Assembly: GCF_030865425.1 (NCBI RefSeq)
Contig: NZ_JAVFCB010000007.1
Location: forward strand, 1-57,663
From: Microbacterium capsulatum
Lineage (GTDB): Bacteria; Actinomycetota; Actinomycetes; Actinomycetales; Microbacteriaceae
Direction: 5' to 3'
Length of the DNA: 57,663 nucleotides
The position numbers and the translations under genes are program-made. Shown here one piece after another: positions 25,676-34,702 of this stretch (position 1 is its first letter; each line of letters begins with the position of its first letter). The notes under the pieces were generated by a model that was given only the letters and a program-made list of their open reading frames with translations, searched no databases and was not told the origin of the DNA.

Positions 25676-27523
25676 CTACTCCGGCAGGTGCGCGCAGTCC
25701 GGGGTCGCCGGAGCGCCGGCCCAGCGGTCGAGGGTCCACTTCTCCAGCTGCGGCGTGAGCGGCGAGTCCGGGCCGACGAGCTCGACATGCCCGAGCCCGG
25801 GGTAGGTCCGGTAGTCGATCGGCACGCCGGCGGCGCACCGCGCCTGCACCCACGCGTGCTGCAGCGCGGGCTTCACGAGCGGGTCGGCGAGCCCCTGTGC
25901 GACGAGCACGGGCGCGGGGAACGGACCGGTGGGCTCCTGCTCCTTGAGCGTGTCGCCGAACGGGCCGTCCATCAGCGCGTCGGGGAAGACCTGGTTCGGC
26001 ACCTGGCTGCCGCGCAGGATCGCGGCGAGGCCGTCCTTGCCGTTGAAGCACAGTCCGCTGATCCGCTGCACCGGGCCGGCGGATCCGGGGGTGAGGTGCG
26101 ACGAGACCTCGAGGTCCGGGAACACCCTGTCCCAGGTCGCCGCGATGTAGGCGGAGACCGTCTTGCCCGCGGTCTCGGTCTTGATCGCCTCGGCCAGGCC
26201 GTACAGGTCGGACGCCGGCGCGAACGCCGCGACGCCCTTGACGGTGAACTCGGGCGCGTACGAGCCGGCGATCTGCCCGGTCCAGAGCGACCCCTGGCCG
26301 CCCTGCGAGTGACCCCAGATCACGGTGTCGGTGGAGACCTTCAGCCCCGGGAAGCCCAGCGCGGCGCGGGAGGCATCCCAGACGTTGCGCGCCTCAGCGT
26401 CGCCGACGAGGTACGGGTGCGGGCCCGTCGTGCCGAGCCCGATGTAGTCGGAGGTGACGGCGATCCAGCCGTGCTCGGTGACCATGTCGGCCATCGCCGT
26501 GCCGGCGCCGTCCGCGAACGGGGCGTCGCTGAGCGACGGCGCGCAGCCCGGCACGACGCCGACCGTGCCGTGCGCGACCGTCAGCAGGGGGCGCGGATCC
26601 GGTCCGGGATCGGCAGGTGCGAGGATCGTGCCGCTGGAGATCGCGGGGGAGCCGTCCGGGTGGGTGGTCGTGTACAGGATCCGCCACGCCTTCGCGCCGT
26701 CGGGCACGCCGACGGTGAGCGGCTCGGAGCGGATCAGCGTGCCGGGCTTCGACGGCACTTCGGCGGGCGGGGTGTAGAAGGCGTCGGGCACGGGCAGCGG
26801 CGTACCGCCGAGCAGGGACCCGCTGCCGGCGGCGACCGCGACCGCGAGCACGAGCGAGACGGTCGCGCCGATCGTGCGCAGCCAGCGCTGCCACGGCCGC
26901 CGGCTCGTCGAGGGTCGCCCCGATCGGCGGCGGACGAACGCCCGCACGATCAGCTGCAGTCCGACGAACACGAACCAGGCGCCCACGCCGAGCCGGAACA
27001 CGACGAGCGTCAGCACGGGCCAGAAGACGGTGATCGCGGCGACGGCGAGAGTCGCGGCTGCGGCGATCAGGGCGGTGGTGCGCTGGTCCGCGCCGGGGCG
27101 GACGGCGCGCGCCGCGGTCGCGACGGCGAAGCCGACCAGCGCGATCCCGATCAGGGCGGACAGTAGCGGCGCGCCCGCCGCCGGCCACAGCGCCATCCCG
27201 GCGCCGAGCAGCGCGAGCAGCCCGCCGAGCACCCGGCCGACGACGGACGCGGCGTGCCCGCCGTCCTGCTCCTCACCCGCCGTGTCGCCCGACGTGAGCA
27301 GCAGCGCGATCCCGATCAGCAGGATCCCGATCCCGGCGACCAGCGCGACCGTCTGCACGGACATCGACACGAGGAGGAAGACGACACCGACCGCCGCGAT
27401 CCCGAGCCCCAGCACGATGCGGATCGGCATGGCCTGCCGCCCGATCGCCGCCGAGAGCCGGTGGAACGGGCCCGATCCCGTGCGGCGCGAAGCGGGAGCC
27501 GGTGCGGATTCGTTCGAGACCAC
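25676..27523 (-). CDS. Membrane-anchored secretory-type lipase (LIP family)
   Basis: A 615-residue fusion. Residues about 30-235 contain seven or so hydrophobic segments resembling HdeD/DUF308 membrane proteins. Residues 245-615 form an alpha/beta hydrolase of the secretory lipase family. Signatures are HGTVGVVPGCAPS (oxyanion region), GHSQGG at 404-409 (nucleophile Ser406), and later GLADPLVKP and GLGHVEL with the likely catalytic Asp and His. The catalytic part should face outside the membrane. The start is a GTG at 27523 with GAAGGGGG just upstream. It probably hydrolyses esters or lipids at the cell surface. Confidence 0.82.
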   Translation of the reverse strand: MVSNESAPAPASRRTGSGPFHRLSAAIGRQAMPIRIVLGLGIAAVGVVFLLVSMSVQTVALVAGIGILLIGIALLLTSGDTAGEEQDGGHAASVVGRVLGGLLALLGAGMALWPAAGAPLLSALIGIALVGFAVATAARAVRPGADQRTTALIAAAATLAVAAITVFWPVLTLVVFRLGVGAWFVFVGLQLIVRAFVRRRSGRPSTSRRPWQRWLRTIGATVSLVLAVAVAAGSGSLLGGTPLPVPDAFYTPPAEVPSKPGTLIRSEPLTVGVPDGAKAWRILYTTTHPDGSPAISSGTILAPADPGPDPRPLLTVAHGTVGVVPGCAPSLSDAPFADGAGTAMADMVTEHGWIAVTSDYIGLGTTGPHPYLVGDAEARNVWDASRAALGFPGLKVSTDTVIWGHSQGGQGSLWTGQIAGSYAPEFTVKGVAAFAPASDLYGLAEAIKTETAGKTVSAYIAATWDRVFPDLEVSSHLTPGSAGPVQRISGLCFNGKDGLAAILRGSQVPNQVFPDALMDGPFGDTLKEQEPTGPFPAPVLVAQGLADPLVKPALQHAWVQARCAAGVPIDYRTYPGLGHVELVGPDSPLTPQLEKWTLDRWAGAPATPDCAHLPE

Positions 27524-27660
27524 GGTGCCCCCTTCGCGCCGCGACCCGCGACTGAGGCCACCCTAGCGGGCAGCGCGTCGGCACACAGAGGGATTCCGCG
27601 ACCGATATTCTGCTCTCACCCGAACCCCCTCGGAGCCCGAACCGAGAGTCCTGCTTGAAC

Positions 27661-28671
27661 ATGTCGCTGCTCACTCGCGCCCGCGCGCTCACGATCTCCG
27701 CCGTCGCCGTCGCCGCCGTGCTGTCCGCCCTCGGCGCGCCCACGGTCGCGAACGCCGCCGATGTTCCCGTCGCTCCGGTGGCGGTGTCCGGATCCGCCGC
27801 CGATGTGCTCGCGACCCTGCCCGTGAAGGGCAAGGCCGCCGTCACCGGATACGCACGCACCGCGCAGTTCGGGCGTGCGTGGCTCGACGTCGACCGCAAC
27901 GGCTGCGACACCCGTGACGACATCCTCGCGCGCGATCTCAGCAACCTGACCCGCCGCGGATCCTGCGTCGTGCTGACCGGCCGGCTCACGGACCCGTACA
28001 CGGGCGCCACCCTCCTGTTCACTCGCGGGCCGAAGACCTCGGACGTGGTCCAGATCGACCACATCGTGGCGCTGGAGAACGCCTGGGTCACAGGGGCGCA
28101 GAGACTGTCGAGCCAGCAGCGCACACTCCTCGCGAACGACCCCCTGAATCTGCTCGCGGTCGACGGGAGGAGCAACGCGAAGAAGGGTGCCGGCGACGCC
28201 GCGACCTGGCTCCCGGCGAACAAGTCCTTCCGCTGCGAGTACGTCTCGCGGCAGATCGCCGTCAAGGCGGCGTACGGGCTGTGGGTCACGCGCGCCGAGC
28301 ACGATGCCATGGCCCGCGTACTCACCGCCTGCCCGGGTCAGGCCGTGAAGAGCTCGGCGTTCGCCGGGGGAGCCGCACCGTCGAGCCCGGCCGCGCCCGT
28401 CCCGACGTCGACGCTCGTGCCCGTCGCACCCGCTCCGGCGCCTGCGGACCCGCCCCCGGCGCCCGCCGCGCCCGCTCCGGCACCGGTCGCACCCGCGCCC
28501 GCTCCGGCCCCGGTCGCGCCCGCGCCCGCGCCGGCCCCGGTCGCACCCGTGCCCGCTCCGGCACAGGCCGGCGGCGCGACCGCGCTGTGCAGCGATGGCA
28601 CGCTCTCGTACGCGGCGAGCCACCGTGGCGCCTGCTCCCACCACGGCGGCGTCGCGGCCTGGTACAAGTAG
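27661..28671 (+). CDS. Secreted HNH-family nuclease with Pro/Ala linker
   Basis: A 336-residue exported protein. The signal peptide runs to about residue 35 (AVLSALGAPTVANAA). The HNH/DUF1524 catalytic block is IDHIVALENAW ... NDPLNLLAVDGRSNAKKG. The GRAWLDVDRNGCDTRDDIL prefix is usual in secreted DUF1524 nucleases. An extended Pro/Ala/Val linker (about residues 240-305) joins it to a small C-terminal Cys-containing module (ALCSDGTLSYA ... CSHHGG, DUF3761-like). ATG 27661 is preferred to TTG 27655; TATTCT at 27606-27611 may be the -10. It likely degrades extracellular DNA. Confidence 0.88.
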   Translation: MSLLTRARALTISAVAVAAVLSALGAPTVANAADVPVAPVAVSGSAADVLATLPVKGKAAVTGYARTAQFGRAWLDVDRNGCDTRDDILARDLSNLTRRGSCVVLTGRLTDPYTGATLLFTRGPKTSDVVQIDHIVALENAWVTGAQRLSSQQRTLLANDPLNLLAVDGRSNAKKGAGDAATWLPANKSFRCEYVSRQIAVKAAYGLWVTRAEHDAMARVLTACPGQAVKSSAFAGGAAPSSPAAPVPTSTLVPVAPAPAPADPPPAPAAPAPAPVAPAPAPAPVAPAPAPAPVAPVPAPAQAGGATALCSDGTLSYAASHRGACSHHGGVAAWYK

Positions 28672-28975
28672 CGACCTGCCCCGCGGGGCGGCCCGATACG
28701 GTCGCCCCTGGCCAGGCCTGCACCCGACCGTCCCGCCGACACCAGCGAGGCCCGGTTCCTGACGGATCCGGGCCTCGGTGCTGCGGCGCGCTCCGCTGTC
28801 CCCACAGCGGCCGCCGCCGCGGCGCGTCCCCAGCGCTCGCGTGCTTCTGATGTCCCGCCCTCGTGTCGGGCGTCACAAGGGCGACGATCCACGGTAGGAC
28901 GCCGCGTGACCGCACCCCGGTCGGACGCCGAAGCCTGGTATCAACTACTCGGTTCCCGGGCTCTCCCGGCCGATC
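28672..28975. other. Non-coding gap with a terminator-like hairpin
   Basis: This gap lies between two convergent genes. GAGGCCCGG (28747-28755) pairs perfectly with CCGGGCCTC (28768-28776), a likely terminator although no T-run follows. Nothing else is recognised. Confidence 0.6.
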
Positions 28976-31900
28976 TCAGCCGCGCAGCTCGCGCCGCGAA
29001 CGCAGGCCGAGCTTCGCGAGCACCCGCCCCATGTGACCGCCCACGGTGCGTGCGCTGAGCCCGAGCTCGTCGGCGATCTCGGCGTCGGTGAGCTCGCGCG
29101 CGGCGAGTTCCGCGACCTCGCGCTCGCGCCGGCTCAGCGGCGCCCACGGATCGTCCCCGGCGCCGCCGGGAGCCGTCCCCGGTCCGGTCGAGGGCACAGG
29201 GCCGCGCAGCTGGCGCCGGGAGCTCAGTCCGAGCGTGTGCAGCACGTTGCCCATGTGGAACGCGGCGGTCTTCTCCTCGACACCGAGCGCGGCGGCGATC
29301 TCGGCGTTCGTCCGCCCGGCCGCGGCGAGTCCGGCGACCTCGCGCTCCCGTGCGGTGAGCGACTCGAAGCCCGCCATCCGCCGGGGCTCCGCGGAATCGG
29401 ATCCGGATCCGTGACCCGATCCGTCCGGCGCCCGCTCGGCGGGAACCGGATGCCGGGTGGCGTCGATCAGCGCGGTCGCCTCCGCCGCGGCGAGCGGACG
29501 ACCCAGCCCGAGGAACCGCTGCTGCGCAGCGCGCAGGTGCCGGCGGGCCGTGCTCAGCCCGCCTCCGGTCGCGAGTGTCAGCCGTCCCGCGTCGAGCGCG
29601 GCCTGGGCGAGCACGGCGGGTAGCCGCTCGCCGGGACCTTCCGGATCGGCGGCGGCGCGGTAGGCGCGCAGGGCCCGCTTGGTCAGCCCGTACGCCTCGT
29701 GCACCCGCCCCTCGAGCCACTCGATCGACGCGTACACCGGCTGGAACCCGGGCTGCGGAAGTGCCTTGAGCCGCGCGAGCTCGCGATCCGCCTCCTCCGC
29801 CCTGCCGAGCGCGGCGAGGGCGTCGACCTTGTACGCGTACAGGTTCTGGCTGCGCAGCAGCCGCCCGGCGAGCGGACCGCCGGGGTCGAACGCGGCCAGC
29901 TGGGCCTCGGGATCGCGATGCAGACGGGCCAGGGCGATGTGCGCGAGCAGCTCGTACTCGACGCCGACGGTGTCGTAGCCGCGCTGAGCGAACTGCGCCA
30001 CGGCCTCCATGTCGGCCCGCCAGGCGTCCTCGTCCCCGGCCTCGGCGGCGCGCACCGCACGCAGAGCGCAGAGCACCGGGCGCCCCACCGCGTCCATGTC
30101 GTCGAACATCGTCGCCGCGGCCTCGGCGAGCGCATCGGCGACCTCGTCGACGTCCCCGAGCAGATGACGGCAGTAGATGTGGAGCGCCCGCGCCGTGCCG
30201 GTGCCCCAGCCACCGGTGCCCTCTCGCAGCATCCGCATGCACACGGCGAGGTCCGCCGCAGCCATGCCGATGTACCCGACCGCCGAGAACATGCCGGCCC
30301 GGATCACGAGGGCGTCGAACAGGGTCGCGGTCTCGGCGGGGGCGATCGCGATCGCCCGGCTGAGCGCGGCGAGCTCGATCGGCACCCGTTCGGCGGGGCC
30401 GATCGCGCTGAGGCCGAACACCTGCATCCCGATCGAGCGCATCAGCACGTCGTGCGCGCTGGGCAGCCCCTCGAAGCGCCGGTCCAGGCGCCCCCATGCC
30501 GCCCGCCAGGACTCGGGATCCGCGTGCTGCACGGCGATCATCCACTCCGCGCCCGCGCGGGCCTCCGCGAATCTCTCCATCCCGAAGTCCCCCGGCCGGG
30601 CCTGCGGAGCCATGATCCCGAGCACGATCACGACCTGCAGCCGCACGACCAGGCCGCCGAGCGCCTCGGGTTCGAGCAGCTCCGCGATCGCGGCGACGTC
30701 CTCCGCCGACTGCGGAAGCACATCCGGGAAGCGCGGCAGTCGCAGCAGCAGCCCGTCCGCGAACTCGCGCGCCCACGCGTAGTCGCCGCGGAACTCGCGC
30801 ACGTGCAGCAGGGCGAGATCGCGCAGCGGACCGGTGGGCGCCTGCTCCAGCTGCGGGATCCACTCGATCATGCGCGGCAGCGCCGAGAGCGCCACAGCCG
30901 CGCAGTACAGCCCGACGACGAGCTCACCGGCGAGCTCGGGCTGGGCGGTCCCGGCCAGCCCGATGCCGCGCCGGCACGCCGCGAACACGTGCTCCACGCG
31001 CCGGGCCCGCACGCTCTCCTCGACCGACGCGTCGAAGCGCGCTCGCAGGTCGCCGACGAGCGGCTCCCCGCACAGGATCGCGGCCTCCATCCGCCACATC
31101 AGGGCGCGATGCCGCGTGCTCTCGTCCGCGCCGGGGACGGCTTCGGCGCCCGCCGCCAGGATCTGCGCGCGCCGCCGGGTGCCGAGGTGCGCGACGACGT
31201 CGGCGGCGTAGAGATCGTGGAAAACCGTCCACTCGCGCTCCTCCTCGCCGGCCTCGGGGGCCGGGTCCCGGGTGCTCAGCAGGCTCTGCGCGGCGGCCTC
31301 GGCGAGGTCCACGGTCTCGCCGAGGATCGCCGCGGTGCGCCGCAGCTCTGCCTCGCGCAGCGGACTGCCGAGCACGGCCGCGATCTCGACGATCGCCTGC
31401 ACCGGGCGGGGCAGGTCGGCGCCCAGCTCTCCGAACGGGTTCACTGCGGTGAATCCACGGGCGATGTCGGCGTCCGTGACGTCCTGGTCGAAGCGCGCCG
31501 GCCGTTCCGCACCGTCTGCGGCACGGGCGGCGAGGATCGGCCCGATGCCGGCGACGACCTGGTCCGTGAGCAGCGGGGTGCCGCCGGAGACACGACGGAT
31601 CCGCTCGGCGAGGTCGAGCGACACCTCGACCCCGTGCACAGCGGAGACGTAGCGGCGCACGCCCGCGGCGTCGAGGACGTCGATCGGCAGCCGCCGGTGC
31701 GCGCACCATGCCGAGCGGTCGACCGCGACGACGGACTCGGCGAGCGCCGCCGTCGCCGGATCCCGGCCCGCCAGCACGACGACGACCCCGGTGGGCGCCA
31801 GCCTGCCGAGCACGAGACGCAGCACGTGCGTCGAGGCGTCGTCGATCCATTGCGCATCGTCGACCACGAGCAGCAGGCGCCGCCGCGAGGACAGCCCCCG

Positions 31901-32329
31901 CAGGAGTGCGCTCAGCATCCGCTCGGCGACGCCGAGGAGCGTGGGCGCGCCCGCGCGGGCGCCGGCTGCGGCGTCCTCGCCCCCGGGATCGGTCCGCGCG
32001 CCGGCGGCCCGGATCAGCTGGCCGGCGACGGCGTACGGGGTGCTGATCCGCTCGCGTTCGGCGATCGCCGCGACCACACGCCACCGCACCGCGCCCGGGC
32101 GACGGGCCTCGTCGACGAGCTGGCGCACCCAGGTGCTCTTGCCCGCGCCCGAGGGGCCGGTGACGGCGAACATCCCGGTGCGCGCGGCGAGCGCCTCCGA
32201 CAGGACCGCCGCCGGATGATCCTCGACGGCCAGCGACGGCAGCGCGGTCGTCATCGCGGCCGGCGAAGGGCGCGCGACAGGACCCGGCGAGCGTGACGCG
32301 AGCGCGTGGACGGACGTCTGCTCGGTCAT
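28976..32329 (-). CDS. Large ATP-binding LuxR (LAL) regulator with two HTH domains
   Basis: A 1117-residue STAND-type transcription regulator. Walker A GPSGAGKST is at about 58-66 and Walker B LLLVVDDAQW at about 152-161. Helical TPR-like repeats run to about 940. Two successive LuxR C-terminal HTH domains follow: LTAREREVAGLAAAGRTNAEIA (about 978-1035) and LSRREREVAELAARELTDAEIA (about 1060-1117). LAL proteins normally have one HTH; the doubling is unusual. The target is unknown; the divergent protease operon 140 bp away is a natural candidate. CAGACT lies 7 nt ahead of ATG 32329, possibly a leaderless start. Confidence 0.88.
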   Translation of the reverse strand: MTEQTSVHALASRSPGPVARPSPAAMTTALPSLAVEDHPAAVLSEALAARTGMFAVTGPSGAGKSTWVRQLVDEARRPGAVRWRVVAAIAERERISTPYAVAGQLIRAAGARTDPGGEDAAAGARAGAPTLLGVAERMLSALLRGLSSRRRLLLVVDDAQWIDDASTHVLRLVLGRLAPTGVVVVLAGRDPATAALAESVVAVDRSAWCAHRRLPIDVLDAAGVRRYVSAVHGVEVSLDLAERIRRVSGGTPLLTDQVVAGIGPILAARAADGAERPARFDQDVTDADIARGFTAVNPFGELGADLPRPVQAIVEIAAVLGSPLREAELRRTAAILGETVDLAEAAAQSLLSTRDPAPEAGEEEREWTVFHDLYAADVVAHLGTRRRAQILAAGAEAVPGADESTRHRALMWRMEAAILCGEPLVGDLRARFDASVEESVRARRVEHVFAACRRGIGLAGTAQPELAGELVVGLYCAAVALSALPRMIEWIPQLEQAPTGPLRDLALLHVREFRGDYAWAREFADGLLLRLPRFPDVLPQSAEDVAAIAELLEPEALGGLVVRLQVVIVLGIMAPQARPGDFGMERFAEARAGAEWMIAVQHADPESWRAAWGRLDRRFEGLPSAHDVLMRSIGMQVFGLSAIGPAERVPIELAALSRAIAIAPAETATLFDALVIRAGMFSAVGYIGMAAADLAVCMRMLREGTGGWGTGTARALHIYCRHLLGDVDEVADALAEAAATMFDDMDAVGRPVLCALRAVRAAEAGDEDAWRADMEAVAQFAQRGYDTVGVEYELLAHIALARLHRDPEAQLAAFDPGGPLAGRLLRSQNLYAYKVDALAALGRAEEADRELARLKALPQPGFQPVYASIEWLEGRVHEAYGLTKRALRAYRAAADPEGPGERLPAVLAQAALDAGRLTLATGGGLSTARRHLRAAQQRFLGLGRPLAAAEATALIDATRHPVPAERAPDGSGHGSGSDSAEPRRMAGFESLTAREREVAGLAAAGRTNAEIAAALGVEEKTAAFHMGNVLHTLGLSSRRQLRGPVPSTGPGTAPGGAGDDPWAPLSRREREVAELAARELTDAEIADELGLSARTVGGHMGRVLAKLGLRSRRELRG

Positions 32330-32469
32330 GGCACACAGTCTGCCCGTGCGCGGCGAGTGCCGCCAGAGGACATCCCGCCACCTGTATCAGGGGGCGGTCT
32401 CGTGCCCTCCTCCCAGAAGGAGGGCAGTCTGCCCGTCTCGGGGGAGTGGAGACGAAAGGAAGGGAAGCG

Positions 32470-33897
32470 ATGTCAACCATCGACGAGTTGGTCGCCATCA
32501 AAGAGAAGGTCGAGGCGCAGTGGCTTGCGCAGCCCGGTGTGACGGGCATCGACGTCGGCTACAAGGTGGTCGGCGGGGTCCAGACCGAGCAGATCGCGAT
32601 CCGCGTGCACGTTCGGAAGAAGAGGGCGGACGTGCCCGAGGATCAGCGGGTTCCCGCGGAGATCGAGGGGGTCGTCACCGATGTCCTCGAACGCTCGTAC
32701 GAACCGCAGGTCCTGGGTAAGCAGCTCGACGTCAGTCTGCAGGCGGACACCACGCACTACGCGACCCTCGAGGGCGGCATCAGCATGGGGCCGAGCAGAG
32801 CTGTCGGCGGATACATCTTCGCCGGCACCCTCGGGGTGATCGTCATCGACAAGACGACCGGAAACAGGGCTGCGCTGACGAACTTCCACGTGGCGTGCGT
32901 GGACTCGGGCTGGAGTGTCGGAGATCGGCAGGTCCAACCGAGCCGGATCGACACGGGCGTCGTGCCGACCGACGAGTTCGGCGCGATCGCCCGCGCCACG
33001 TTGTCTTCGGCGGTGGACGGTGCCGTCATCACGATCGATACGGGCAGGGCCACCACCGCGGCGATCGCCGACATCGGCACCGTGATGGGCACGAAGGCCG
33101 CCACCCTCGGCATGGCCGTCCGCAAGCGCGGCCGCACGACCGGCCTGACGTACGGGTCGGTCGACGGGCTGGCACTGTCGGTCAACATCGACTACGGCGA
33201 TGGGATCGGCGTCCACACGTTGACCAACCAGGTCAGCATCGCCGCCGATACGAGCCGTAACCCGCTGTTCTCAGATCACGGAGACTCCGGCTCGGCCATC
33301 GTCGACGGATCCGGCTACGTGGTCGCTCTCCTGTTCGCCGGTGCCGGGACAGGGACGGTGGGCAACCCCATCGCCAGCGTGCTGTCCGAACTGAACATCG
33401 ACATCGCCGTCGGCAAGTCGATCATCAAGGACATCAAGGACGGCCACAAGGACATCTTCAAGGACAAGGACAAGGAGCTCCGCAAGGACATCCTGAAGGA
33501 CAAGGAACTGCGTAAAGACCTGATCAAAGATAAGGAACTGCGCAAAGACCTGATCAAGGACAAGGAGCTCCTCACGGACGGCAAAGGGCTCAAAGACATC
33601 CGAGACATCCACAAGCGGGTCCCGGACAACATTCCGTTCGATCCAGGAGGGCCTGTCGAGAACCCGGGCGGTGCGGGTTCGGGGGAGTTCGCAGCCCGCC
33701 TTGCCGAGCTCGAGGAGCGCCTCGAGCAGCTGGTGAGCTTCGTCTCTCCGGAACTGCGCCCGGATCTGTCCACGAGCGCTCTGGGGGCGGAAGCGGATCT
33801 CTCCGCAGAGGCGCTTTCCGGTCTGCGCGCCGAGGCCGAGCGGCAGGCCGCAGAGGCTGCCGCGACGAAGGCCGACCTCGACAACCTCGGGATGTAG
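32470..33897 (+). CDS. Trypsin-like serine protease with Lys/Asp/Glu decapeptide repeats
   Basis: A 475-residue protein without a signal peptide. Residues 1-85 form a small N-terminal domain (GVTGIDVGYKVVGG ... IRVHVRKKR). Residues 95-310 are a chymotrypsin-fold protease; the likely triad is His140 (LTNFHVAC), Asp183 (AVDGAVI) and Ser273 (GDSGSA). Residues about 320-382 repeat KDKELRKDLI three times with shorter flanking copies. Residues 405-475 are helical, Ala/Glu-rich and probably coiled coil. GGAAGGGA precedes ATG 32470. It is followed by an intercistronic hairpin and by two genes including an ATP-grasp ligase. The repeat could be a modification substrate (inference). Confidence 0.75.
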   Translation: MSTIDELVAIKEKVEAQWLAQPGVTGIDVGYKVVGGVQTEQIAIRVHVRKKRADVPEDQRVPAEIEGVVTDVLERSYEPQVLGKQLDVSLQADTTHYATLEGGISMGPSRAVGGYIFAGTLGVIVIDKTTGNRAALTNFHVACVDSGWSVGDRQVQPSRIDTGVVPTDEFGAIARATLSSAVDGAVITIDTGRATTAAIADIGTVMGTKAATLGMAVRKRGRTTGLTYGSVDGLALSVNIDYGDGIGVHTLTNQVSIAADTSRNPLFSDHGDSGSAIVDGSGYVVALLFAGAGTGTVGNPIASVLSELNIDIAVGKSIIKDIKDGHKDIFKDKDKELRKDILKDKELRKDLIKDKELRKDLIKDKELLTDGKGLKDIRDIHKRVPDNIPFDPGGPVENPGGAGSGEFAARLAELEERLEQLVSFVSPELRPDLSTSALGAEADLSAEALSGLRAEAERQAAEAAATKADLDNLGM

Positions 33898-33904
33898 CCC
33901 GCGG

Positions 33905-33937
33905 CATGGGCTGGTCGGGCACACCGACCAGCCCATG
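33905..33937 (+). terminator. Intercistronic 14-bp hairpin after protease gene
   Basis: CATGGGCTGGTCGG (33905-33918) and its perfect complement (33924-33937) enclose a 5-nt loop, 7 nt after the protease stop. No T-run follows, so partial termination or mRNA 3'-end protection is expected rather than full termination. The next Shine-Dalgarno lies 14 nt beyond it. Confidence 0.75.
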
Positions 33938-33964
33938 CCGATCACTCAGTTCGAAGGAGGCCTC

Positions 33965-34702
33965 GTGATCCTTGTCCTCAGTGACCTCGGCGATGACAGC
34001 GCCTTGTGGTTGCTCGCGCGGCTGCGAGATGCGGGCGCAGAGTGCGCGCTCATGACCTCGGAGCTGCTGTCGTTCGCCCGGCGGCGTTCGCAACGGCTCG
34101 GACGCGACGGCGCACGGGCCGTCGTCGAGGTCGGTCCGCTGACGATCGAGCGTCCGGCGCTCGTGATCAACCGGATGACGACACCCCCGGATGCCGCATG
34201 GCGCTCGGCCGTGCCGGGCGAGCGGGAGTACGCCGCCGCAGAGCTGACGGCATTCGTGCTGAGTTGGCTGCGTGCGCTCGACTGCCCTGTCCGCAACCGT
34301 CCCGAGCCGGTGTGCCTCGCAGGGCCCGCACCGCATCCGCAGCTGGCGCAGCTGTTCGCTCAGCGGAGCGGGCTCGCGTGCGGGGAGGGCATCCGCTCGG
34401 GGACCTACGCCCAGCTCGTCGTCCTCGATGGGGAGATCCTCAACCCTGAGGAGATCGCCCAGCGAGCCGGTACGGCGATGCCTCGCGGTTTCGCGGCGTC
34501 GGTGTCGTCCTTCGCTCATGCGGTCGGCGCCGACACGGCTCTGATCGGGATCGACATGATCGTGGGCGAAGGACAGTGGCTGTTCCAGGGCGTGACGCCG
34601 CTCCCCGCCCTCCCCGCGGCAGGATCGTTCCTCGTCGACGGGTTGATCGCGCTGGCCGAATCGCACCGGTCCGCCGCGCCGCGGGAAGGGGTGCAGGCAT
34701 GA
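33965..34702 (+). CDS. Unknown protein, partner of ATP-grasp ligase
   Basis: A 245-residue protein of unrecognised family. The start is placed at GTG 33965 because GAAGGAGG lies 6 nt upstream, while the in-frame ATG at 33935 lies inside the hairpin. The N terminus VILVLSDLGDDSALWLLARL and the later LVINRMTTPPDAAW ... EYAAAELTAFVLSWLRALDCPVRNRPEPV resemble the pre-ATP-grasp half of peptide-modifying ligases: a Rossmann-like start, then an NR.P...E...A pattern. No ATP-grasp catalytic half follows. It may be a substrate-recognition subunit. The TGA overlaps the next ATG. Confidence 0.6.
   Translation: MILVLSDLGDDSALWLLARLRDAGAECALMTSELLSFARRRSQRLGRDGARAVVEVGPLTIERPALVINRMTTPPDAAWRSAVPGEREYAAAELTAFVLSWLRALDCPVRNRPEPVCLAGPAPHPQLAQLFAQRSGLACGEGIRSGTYAQLVVLDGEILNPEEIAQRAGTAMPRGFAASVSSFAHAVGADTALIGIDMIVGEGQWLFQGVTPLPALPAAGSFLVDGLIALAESHRSAAPREGVQA

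Noticed and set aside
33427..33615. Repetitive DNA in the protease gene as a CRISPR or tandem non-coding repeat
   Set aside because: It is in frame, codes for a regular charged decapeptide, and the copies differ synonymously.
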